Source: Pseudoips prasinana
Taxonomy: Eukaryota; Arthropoda; Insecta; Lepidoptera; Nolidae
DNA: 64,000 bases
Assembly (NCBI GenBank): GCA_951640165.1
Contig: OX621250.1
Coordinates: 8,804,001-8,868,000 of the forward strand
Direction of reading: 5' to 3'
Shown here in pieces: positions 13,501-25,500 of the stretch. The stretch's first letter is position 1. Each line of letters starts with the position of its first letter. The position numbers were made by a program, and so were the translations under genes. The notes beneath the pieces were generated by a model. The model did not search any database and had not been told where the DNA came from. It was given only the letters and a program-made list of their open reading frames with translations.

Positions 13501-16500
13501 GAGTGCGCATGCGTACTCTTAGCTTGTATGAAGCAAATAAATTTTATTTTTATTTTACAGATCACAAATATGACTACATACAAAAGAAAATCGCAAAGAA
13601 AATTATTTTTTACCGAAGAAATTTAAAAAATGCACAGGAAAGAATACTACGAGGGGGGAGGCAGTCGCAGCGTCTCTGGATATCCCAGAATCCACCTTAA
13701 GAAAAAGATTAAAGGCAGGTACTGTTCCATGTTCTTTGGGCAGATTTTCGAGTGTATTTACACCTGAATTAGACACTAGCTTAGCAGAACACTGCCGCGA
13801 CTTGGATAAATGTTTCTATGGCCTGACGAAAAAAGAGCTAGGAAGGATTGCGTATGATCTAGCAGAAAAAAATGGCATAGACCATAGATTGAATAAAAAT
13901 AAAAAGAAGCTAGCAAAAAATGGGTTGAAGCGTTTGCCAGGCGACATAACCTTAGTCTTCGTCAGCCCGAAAAAACCAGCTTGGTACGTGCTGCAGGATT
14001 CAACCGTGTGCAAGTGCAAAGATTTTGATAATTTGAAATAAGTCCTTACAACTTTTAAATTTGTGGGCAGACAAATTTACAACATGGATGAAACTGGTCT
14101 TCAGACTGTACCAAATAAGCTGCCAAAAGTTTATGCTCAAAAAGGCAAAAAAATTGTTGGAAAAATAGTTTCCGCAGATCGAGGGCAAACTGTTACTGCT
14201 GTTTGTTGTATGGGCGCTACTGGAACATTTGTACCAGTAGCGCCCATACAACAAATAATATTTCCCAGAAAGCGACAAAAGCAAGAATTGATGTATGGAG
14301 CTCCAGCTGACTCTCTACAACTAGTATCTGATTCAGGCTATATGAACTCTGAGTTATTTGTAATCTGGCTCAATCATTTCATCAAAATGGTCAAACCGTC
14401 TAAAGACGTCCCTGTTCTTTTAATTCTTGATCATTCATCTCACTTAAGCTTAAAAGCAATTGAATTGGCTAGAGAACATGGAGTTGTTCTTTTAAGCTTA
14501 CCGCCACACACAAGTCACCGCATGCAAAGTTTGGACACAGGATTTTTTGGGCCACTAAAAAAAGCTTATTCTGTAGCATGTGACAACTGGCAAGTTTCAA
14601 ATACTGGGCGTGCTATAACCCAGTTTCAAGTTGCTCAGTTATTTGGCATAGCTTATCATAAGGTTGCTTCGATTGACAGAGCTAGTAAATCATTGGAATC
14701 GTGCGGCATCTGGCCTTTTAATGATCAGATTTTCTCTGATGAAGATTTTGCTCCTGCAGATGTTACTGAGCGCCCTAATCCAGCCATAGAAACTCCAAAT
14801 GTGGATGACATCATAACTTCAAATCAAGCTACTCCATCAACAACAACTACAGAAACTGTTTCCCAAAGTCTAGATGCTACTGATAATGCAAATGTTGAAT
14901 TACCACTTACTCCATCTAAATCGAACGCACCCCAGCAAGATCTAAGAGGAACTGAAACTCGTGAATCCAGTGATAGTCTCCAGGTAACCATAACGTTACC
15001 AGAAAATGCACCCAATGATGATCAGGTACCATCCACGTCAACCTTTATTAAACCAGCGGACATCTTACCATTGCCTAAATCAAATATTCAGAAGAAAAGA
15101 AACATTAAACGTAAGAAATCAGAAATTCTAACAAGCTCTCCTTTTAAAAACCAATTAGAAGCAGAACAAAAAGAAAAAGAAGAAAAGGCCATGAAGACAA
15201 AGACGACAATGAAAAATAAGAAATCTACAACACCCACATTACGGGTTACAGATACAGGTTCGGAGATAATTCGATGTCCCCTTTGTTTGGAAATCTACAT
15301 AGAACCTCCGAACGAAGACTGAATCCAATGTAGCCAATGTGAAGCTTGGTGGCACGACCAGTGTACTGATTACCTGGGATTTGGGGTTTTTAAGTGTGAC
15401 AATTGTTGTTAAATGTTTAGCTGTGGATATAGGCTCTATTAATCTCATGCGCGCTCTTAGCTAGTACAGAAAGCCATAGATGCGTACTCTTTAAACCCCG
15501 TACCCCTAAGAGTGCGCATGAGATAAGTTTTTGTTTTAATTGATTAATAAATATTATATGAAATTTGATAATTTTCAAAAAATTAAAATACGTTCCTAAA
15601 TACCCAAAGATTAATTATAATCAAAACGGAAGACTGTAACTCATTAGTTGATTTTTTAAATAAATATTTTTTCAAAACTGCGCACTCTTAGGTAGCTCTA
15701 CCCTACTAACAAAATAAGTCATGGCTATAAGATTTTATAAAACTACAAACCTTGAAGTAATAAACACTTCTTCCTCTTAAGTCAGCCTTGTTGGGAACAT
15801 TTTCTCGTAGGCGCTTAGCAGTTGACGTGCGCGGACGCACACTGCCAGTCGCCAACAGAGACCCCGATCGACGGTCCTTGGCCACGCCGAATATACTCAC
15901 AAAATATGTCTGAAAATTAAATTATAAAGTATTTTATTACTTATATACTAGCTTCGACCGCCTAATTTATTCATTAGTTGAAAAGTGATTTTTCCAACCC
16001 TTTCACGGGTTCAGTTTTCTGTGTACTTTTAAAAATAAAGATTAGCTTCGAGGTACGACTGAGGAACTTCTCCCCGAGTCTTAGAGTTAGATTCCCCAAG
16101 TCTTTGGTCCTGCATGACATGAGGACATTTACGGTAGTCGTTTTAGGAAGTCAGAAACCTAATAGAATCTGGAACCTTGTTGAAGTTTAAAGCATAATAT
16201 AATAAAATATTAATAGGAGTTGGCGAAATCTGTGGCGGTTTATTTATTAATAAATAAATAATAATAGGGTTAGATAATATCCTGAGACAATATTCACACT
16301 CGGCCATCTGATCTCAAACTTATCTGAGCTTGTACTATGGAAACCAGAACTGATATACTACATCTTATAGATCACCCAGACTCAGGACAGACATGTTCAT
16401 GCACACTAATATTTGTCCTAGGTGGGAATAGAACCCACGTCCTGCGGCAAGGAAGACAATTACCAACCAACCACTCCAACTAAACCGTCAAATAGAATAT

Positions 16501-19500
16501 CTGAAGTGGCTTTGGTACCAAAATAGTTTGAACTTACCGTACTAGGATCTAGATTTTCGATCAAATGATGTGTTCGCCCACCGACGCAGGCAATCACTGG
16601 GTCTTCATCTGTCACTTTCGTACTTCGGCCTAAAAATAATAAATGCAATTTGAACTCTCACTGTTTTACCCGCCTTAAACTTAATAAATTATATATAGCC
16701 TATGTGTTGTTAGGATATATAAGCTAAAGTATGTAAAGTAGCATGTCAGTATATATATGAAAATTTAAATTATGTTCATAGAAATAAAGACTCCTTTTGT
16801 AAAAGGAGTGTTGCTCATAATATAAATACTCGATATAAGCATAACCTTGTGTTACATACCACCCGTCTCCACAAAATAAGTAACTCTTTTATGGGGCAAT
16901 GTAAAAGATACTATAACAAACTTCCCATTGATAGCAGAGAAATGCTTACGAATAAGTTTAAAAGGACTATAAAAGCCAAATTTATTTAAGTGACAAAACG
17001 GCATGGGATTAACACATTTGAGTAGATACATATAATGTAATTTTATATTTAAAAAAAAAGGATTCCTACTGAGATTTCTAGCAGTGTTTCCCAATAGCTA
17101 CCACGTCATGCACTGCACGGTAGGGTAAAAAATAAAACCAGCCAAGTGCGAGTCGGACTCGCCCATGAAGGGTTCCGCAGCAGCAAGTATTTCAGTTGAT
17201 TAAATGAAAGATAGATTGCGGTTTACGATTTTATTTAGATTTCGTTCAAACCAATTTTCGCTGTTAGTTTACATGGTAATGTACATCATATATTTTTTTT
17301 AGTTTTATCATTCTCTTATTTTAGAAGTTACAGGGGGGAGGGGGGACACTCATTTTTCCACTTTGGAAGTGTCTCTCGTGCAAACTATTCAGTTTAGAAA
17401 AAAAGTATATTAGGAACTTCAATATCATTTTTGAAGACCTATCCATAGATACACCACATGTAAGGGTATGACAAAAAAAAATATTTTGAGTTTCAGTTCT
17501 ATGTATGGGGAACCCCCAAAATTAATCTTTAAAATCTTAATGCGGATCACAGAATACATCTACTTACCAAGTTTCAACAGTACAGCTCTTATAGTTTCAG
17601 AAAAAAATTGCTGTGACATACGGACGAACAGACAGACAGACATGACGAATCTATAAGGGTTCCGTGTTTTGCCATTTGGCTACGGAACCCTAAACATGAC
17701 GATTCCACACAAATGTAGGTAATATTTTAACGGAATAAATGACTTGTTAGTTTGAATTATAAAATGGCTTACCAAACTTCTTCCTTTTGAAGATATTATT
17801 GAAATTGGCTTCAAAAATATTAAATCCATCGTCAACATTAATCTTGTTATCAACTTCAATTGATATATCACGCGTGCTATTATCCAATCCAGTTGGTTTC
17901 AAACGGTCCGACTCGTGGCGCAACCGGTCCGACTCGTGGCTCGACCGGTCCGACTCGTGGTTCAACTGGTCCGACTCGATGTTGAAACGGTTCGCTTTGT
18001 TTTCTAACCGGCTGCTTACAATGTCGTGTTGGGCCGCACATAGTGACGTGTAGTTCTTTCTATGGGAGGCCACTACGCAGTATGTGGTAGCTTGAGGATC
18101 GATGGGACTAAAAAAAGAAAAATGAGAATTAAATAATTAAAAAAATGTAATTGCTGTCAGATACCTACGTCATAATAAACAAAATATAATTTTATGTCAA
18201 TAATAACAATATCATGGGAGATTATTCACACACGGCCATCTGATCCCAAACTAAGCAGAGCTTGTATTATTGAAACCAGATATCTGATATGTTACATATA
18301 CTACGTTTCTTTTGTAAATAATAGGTCTTTACCTATGAAATTGCCGTTTTGTATGACAAAATTTAAACGAATTTTTTTCATGAATTTTTTTATTTGTATT
18401 AATCGAAGTAATAACCCATGCAATCAATGCATCTTTGCCATCGCAGTGGCAGTTTATTGATGCCCTTCTTAAAGAAATCAGCTGGACGGGAGGCAACAAA
18501 TTCTTCAAAGGCATTTTGTACTGCCTCTCGGGTATTGAATTTTTTTCCCGCCAAGAAGTTATCCAAATTCTGGAAAAAGTAGTAGTCTGTAGGCGCAAGG
18601 TCTGGTGAGTAGGGCGGATGACGGAGAGCTTCCAACCCCAGTTCTTGCAACTTGGAGACCGTCTGCTGTGCAGTATGAGGTCGCGCGTTGTCGTGCAGGA
18701 GCAGCGGAGACGAGCGATTGACCAATGCTGGTTGGAGATGCGCCAGCTTCTCCATCATTGTGCTCAGTTCTTCACAGTACACATCTGCAGTAATGCTCAC
18801 CCCGTTTGGTAAGAAGCTGTGATGAATCACACCGGCGCTAGACCACCAAACAGTGACCATCACTTTTCTAGGGGTAAGTTTTCGTTTAGGGCATTGTTTA
18901 GGTGCTGAACCAGGATTCAACCAACTTGCTGAGCGCTTGCGGTTATCAAACAGAATCCATTTTTCATCGCAGGTAACAATGCGGTTCAAAATTCCTTCAT
19001 TTGTGTGTCTGTTGAGCAGTGCAAGGCACGTCTCGACGCGTACTTCGCGCTGGCGATCATTGAGTTCGTGGGGCACCCATTTGTCAAGCTTTTTTACCTT
19101 GCCAATTTGACGCAAATGGACCAATATTGTTTTGACGCTAACGTCGAAAGCTGCTGCTAATTCAGCCGTAGATTGTGTATCATCAGCTTCCACAACCGCC
19201 TTTAATTCGTCATTGTCGACCAAAGTCTTCGGACGACCGCGAGGTTCATTTTTCAGGTCGAAATTTCCAGAACGGAAGCGAGCAAACCAATAACAGGTGG
19301 TGCGTTGGTTTGTAGTGTTAGCTCCGTAAACGTCGTTGATGTTGCGTGCCGCTTGTGCCGCGTTGCTGCCACGACGGTACTCATATTCCATAATTACTCG
19401 AATTTTTAACGTATCCATGATGACGAAAAAGATTGAAATGCGATGAAAATGTAACACTAATCAATAAAGAAATGACTACTTTTGGAAAAAAGAATCCATG

Positions 19501-22488
19501 TTTTTAAAATAAAATTAATTTGAAATTAGAATTCTTAGCCAAACAAAAATTATTTTGATTTGAAATGGCCAGTACTGCAGAACGGCAATTTCATAGGTAA
19601 AGACCTAATACATACTTATACAGATAATTACACCCAGACACAGGACAAACAGACATTTTTTTGCACACAAATATCTGTCCTGGGTAAGAATCGAACCCAC
19701 GACCTGCAGCGTGAAAGGCAAGCATTTACCAACCACGCCAACCGGCCCGTCAATAGCTCTTACAGAAAAAATATTTGCCTCTCTCATGATCTATAGTCCA
19801 TCCCAAACTTGACTGGAAGATATCGCTGAATGCGATAGGATCACCTATTGTACATATCTTCATTCAAAATAAAAATCATTTATTCGATTTCATAATTACA
19901 GTTTACAATATTATGAGGCTGCCCTAGTAAGTTTTAAAATACTTGTGTTGGGGCTACCTCGCTCCTTCCCAAGTTACAATATCCAAAACCAAAATAATAA
20001 TAATATCAAAAAGAAATACTAGAACTCATTGCAATTGTTATAGTCTATAACTTCGATCTGCAATGGAGACTAATATCACGGATCGGATCACACTGCCCAA
20101 ATATTAAGATGTAATGTTAAAAAAGTCTGTGTTTTAAAACATTGGAAAATTAGACGTAGGGATTATTCTAAGGATAATTTAGATAGATTTAGGTACTGCA
20201 TGGGACAATTGTCATTCTCTGATGTATACAGCTCTACTGACCCCAATGTGGCTTACAACACATTCTGTGAGACATTTAAACTATTTTATGATCTGTGTTT
20301 CCCTTATAAAATCATTACTGTACATATACATAAAAAGTTAAGATGGGTCTCACGAGGAATACGATGCTGTAGCGTTAAAAAGCGAGAACTATTGTGGAAG
20401 TATAGGAAGAATCCTAGTAGTCTAAATAGATCAATTCTGATACAATATACTAAGAGATTTAAGAAAATTGTAAAACTAACTCAAAAATCCATTAACAATC
20501 ACGACATCAACTCTTCCAAAAATAAATCGAAAACAATATGGCAACTTATTAACAAGTCAAAATTCAACAACCCAGCGGAAAATATAACATGTATAAAATC
20601 AAACACAAACATTTTGACCGATCCCAATGAAATTGCTAAAGCTTTCAACGACTATTATATTGACAAGGTTATACCACTAAATGATATGGATAAATCCCGT
20701 TTTAAAAAATACTTGACATCAAAAACTAACTCTATGTTCATGAAACCATGTAATCCGTTACTTATATTACAAATCATAACCTCATTAAAAATACTAACAG
20801 TGTTGGGCATGACGGCGTTTGTACAAAAGTTATTAAAGGGGTTGTGAAATATATTTGTACTCCCTTAAGCCATATATTTAACTTATGTATTGAAACTGGC
20901 GTTTTCCCAAATCAACTCAAAACATCCATCATAAAACCCATTTTCAAGAAGGACGATACTAAACAAATGTCAAACTATAGACCTATAGCATTAATAACAA
21001 TATTTGCAAAAATCTTTGAAAAATACATACATAATCAACTTTATGACTATCTAGAAAGCCAGAACATCTTAGTCACAGAACAAAAAGGTTTTAGACGAGG
21101 AAAAACAATAAATCTTGCTATTTATGAATTTTTAGTAAACGTTATGACAAACATAGACAACAGAAAACCAATTTCCGCAATTTTCATGGACCTTACACAA
21201 GCTTTTGACTACGTAGACCATGAAATCCTACTTCATAAACTAGAACAATATGGTGTTAGAGGCAACATACTAGAAATGTTAAAAAATTATCTTAATGACA
21301 GAACCCAATACACAGTGATTACTAGAATCGATGCCACTGCTAAGAAAGAAATTACCTATCAATCGGAAGGTCGCACAGTAAAATACGGTGTACCACAGGG
21401 ATCTATTTTAGGACCCTTACTTTTTATTATATACATCAATGACCTGCCCAATGCTACTACTAACCCACTAATACTCTTTGCTGACGACAGTACTGTTACC
21501 ATTAAGTCTGCAGAAGATCATACCTACATCCAGAATATAAATAATACTCTGGGTTCTATTATAGAATGGCTAGATGCTAACAATTTACGGGCTAACATAA
21601 ATAAAACAATACTTATGAACTTTGCACAACGTACACCTACCCATTCTGATATAACTATAAGCTACAGAGGTAAATCAGTGATTGAGGTCGATACTACAAA
21701 ATTTCTTGGTCTCGCTATTGATAAGAAAATAACATGGAAACCTCATATTGATCAATTAAATAAAAGATTAAATAAGTCTGTATATGCACTTTACGAACTA
21801 GCTCAAATTAGTAACGTTAGAACTGTAGTGACTGCATATCATGGAATGGTATCCTCTATTTTAAGATATGGTTTCATTTTTTGGGGGAACTCCACAGACC
21901 GAGATCGAATTTTCAAAGCACAGAAAAGATGTTTAAGGGCCATGTTTGGGTTAAAAACCATTGAGAGTTGTGCACCCTTTTTCCGCAAGTATAAAATACT
22001 ACCACTACCTTGTCTTTATATATATGAAATTGCTGTGTTTGTTAAACTTCATTTATACCTGTATAATGTAGCTTCAGAGAGTAGTAACAGACGGCAACGA
22101 GACGAGTAGGTATCGTCTTTGTCTTAGAAAATCAAAAACTACTCTGATGCATAAAAGCGTGTTCTATATGGGGCCACTAATATATAACAAACTGCCCAAA
22201 GCGTTTAAAGGAAGTAATGACAAGATTTTCAAAAAAGAATTGAAGCAATTTCTTGTGAATAAAAATTATTATAGTGTGACTGAATTCCTAAATGATAAAT
22301 TTTAAATTGAAAGTAATGCTAATTGTATTTTTGTACCTGTATGATTGTTGTATTTTAGAATCTTATATATTATTTTGACATTTACTTCTATTAACGTGAC
22401 ATTGTTCAATACTATTTGACATTTATTATAATTCTATATCTTATCTGACATTGAAACATTTACTTAATTAATTGATTATATTGTGATC

Positions 22489-22555
<67 letters not shown>

Positions 22556-25500
22556 CTTAAGTTTAATAATTGCACTCGTCGAAATCAATGTAACTTATTC
22601 TTGTTTGTTTAAATTTGTATATGAAACAATTTGCATGCCTTAGTTTTTAGGTAGAATACAGCGTTCAAATAAGTTTAATGTGTACCATCCTCTGTAATAC
22701 CTGTATTGAGCAAATAAAATTGAATTGAATTGAATTGAATCACATTACCAGCCTGATATCGTCGACTGCTGGACCCCTCCCAAAGCTTTCAATAACGTTG
22801 GAAGGGTTTGCCGTAGTCACCACGCAGTTAGGTGGTAGCTATAATACACAGTGGTATAATGTGTAATCACTTAGTCGCCTTCTACGACACCCACGGGATG
22901 GTATGGGGTGGCCCCGGCATTCTCTCTAGTCCGGAAACCACACTGCTAACCACATCAACCACAATGCAATTTAGACTGCACGTGTGGCGCAGCGGCTTAG
23001 ACAGTCGCCTCGCCGCTTCGTGTCGGGGGTTCGAGTCCCGCGCCGGACCACTATTTGTGTGACCCATAAATAGTTGTTCTGAGTCTGGATGTAATTTGTG
23101 TCCGTATATTATATGTTTGTAAAATACCCCGCGAAACAGGGATTAGATTCCATAGAGTGGGCGTTGTCTTCAAAAAAATGAAGAAGATTTATCTCATATT
23201 ATTTACAAGGTAAACTAAAGGAAAGTAGGATAAGTGTGACCTTTGCCATTGCTAAATTACTGGTAATTGCGAAAAACACTAAGAAATTCCTTATAAACGA
23301 AACATAGCAAATAATCAACTGGAAGCTAACACGGCATTTCTAACAATCTTTATAAGGAGTCAATTATTGGACTCGTACGGAAGGTATAATACATTGAAAA
23401 ATCCCATTGAATTACTTTAATGGAAAGATGAGTTAAAATCAACATAGATAAATGACGAATAGGTGAAAAAGTCGTTTGTAGTAAGGGCTAATTCTGTACT
23501 CAGGTGATATTTTTGCAAGACTTGCACCGCTTTTACAATAATTTAATGTCGACAAAGAAACTAGGCCGATATGTCGTATGTGGTGGATATCTGTCAAAAA
23601 AGTTTAGGTTCCAAATATACTATTATTTTTAGATCAAACTAACTTAATATTTTATAGAAATAATGGAATGCATACAATACAAATGTGGTTTGTGGTAGAC
23701 AACTGTCAAAAATGTCAACTATGTACCGTCCGTTCCGTGCTTTTTGAGTTTATGGACAAAATATACTAGAAATAATACATAATAATAATAATATCTAGGG
23801 ACAATGTCACACAGATCTTCCTAGCCCCAACTAAGCAAAGCTTGTACTATGGGTACCAGGCGACGGTATACATAGTTATATAGATAGATAAATACTTAAA
23901 TAGGCACATAGAAAACATCCATGACTCAGAACCTAATATTCGTGCTTATCACACAAATATTTGCACTTACCGGGATCCGAACCCAGAACCACCAGCTTCG
24001 TAGGCAGGAGCACTACCAACTAGGCTACGGTGACCGTCATAAGTAAAAAGTACATGAAAATACTTTATTTCTCTCAATTTGGCTTCTTATCATCCAACGT
24101 TAACACAAAAAATTGAAAACAACACCAAAGTAATCGATTGGACAGTCTACTTGTCCTAATATTTGCATAGTATTGAATGAATTCCATATATTCATTTTAA
24201 TTGATTTATAATATGTAGGTACTTTGGTTTCTCCTTAACCTCCACTTCCGGCTTGATGGGAAATTGGGTGTTCGTGGAACTGTCTTAAAATTGATTGTGC
24301 AGAATGATATCTTTAACCTGAGTGGCGTGTAGGTATAATATATTCGCTTTAATACAATTTTCAGACTGTCGGTTGTTCAAAAATATGGTTTCATTTTTTT
24401 AAACGACGAATTTCGCATTACCGAAATGTATATTTTTACAAACATATAATTGACGGAAACAAAATTACACCCAGATTCGGAACAACTACTTATAGGACAC
24501 ACGATTATTTTTCCTGGGCAGGAATCGATCCCGGGACATGAAGTGGCGCGGCGACCGTCATAACCGCTACGCCACACGTGCGTATTTGATTACTTGTACA
24601 CAAATTACTACGAAAAGATCATAGATATTAACAGTAATTTTGGCTATAACATTCCAGAATATAGTAATTATGGTACTTATATAATAAATAGAGTAAGTAA
24701 GAATTTTATAAGAGAAAACCTCGGCTATCCCATTTCAAAACCTAGTTACTATGTTTCATCAAATTTTACACGAGAGAAAAAAAACATGTTTAGATCAGCC
24801 TTAGGTACTGAACTAGTTACTACTACTAAACCATGCACAAATTGTCGGGAAATTGTTGTTAGTTCTTCTTCTAAACAACAATTTCTCAACAGCTACTGCA
24901 TCGTTTAGTAAAGCTGACCTTAAACATGTTTTTATTGTTCTTTTGTAAAATTTGGTCAAACATAGTTATTAGGTTTTGTAACGGGACATTTATCGACCGA
25001 CCGACCTTTATCGAATGCTTTCAAAATAGACATCTTACACCTTCCTATAAAGTAAAATGATTATGGTCGAGTTATCACTCCGTAGCGTAGTGGCATCCAT
25101 AGTACAAAGGCATGCCTACAATTCTAAGGTAAAAACTGGAGCGCTTGCATTGTAGGTTGAATTAAGAGTTTATAAATACTACGCAATGCATACCTAAGTG
25201 TCCATTCCATAGTTGAGCGATATGGAATTCCGGGAAGGAATACAAAGATGTCGCTTACTACGAATCATTTAAAAAGTGAGTTTAAATATGGAGTGTTAGG
25301 TGCATCTGCGCATATTAACGTAGAGTGTCAGTTACAAAAAACCTCAATAAAAGACCTTCCATACATGAATTCCTACCGAGTTTTCTGGCAGTGTTTGTCA
25401 GTAGTTGCCACGTCATGCACTGCACGGTAGGGTAAAAAATATGATTCCACATAAATGTAAAATTTTTACGGAATAAATAATTTTTGACTTTGACTAGTAG

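Larger units (their letters stand above)
18200..19752 (-). mobile_element. SINE family 1 copy split by mariner
   Basis: The tail half (18200-18320) and tRNA-like head half (19609-19752, B box gggttcgattc on the minus strand) join at a single TA when the mariner is removed, matching the complete copy at 54583-54844. Confidence 0.85.
20036..22743 (+). mobile_element. CR1/L2-group LINE (Daphne-like), 5'-truncated
   Basis: Starts inside the endonuclease end (..SDHTAQIL), carries a full reverse transcriptase, a 3' UTR with a long (TA)n run and an aataaa, and ends in a (TTGAA)n tail at about 22715-22743. The tandem short tail is typical of the CR1/L2 group; the Daphne label is tentative. Confidence 0.8.

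Noticed and set aside
18618..19110. Plus-strand frames inside the mariner (repeated at 46142-46634)
   Set aside because: Antisense to the intact mariner transposase; identical in both copies only because the element is.
22973..23060. Possible tRNA genes at SINE heads (also at 12170-12245, 19680-19752, 51329-51400)
   Set aside because: Only A and B boxes are kept. The sequences do not fold as complete cloverleaf tRNAs and are followed by SINE bodies.
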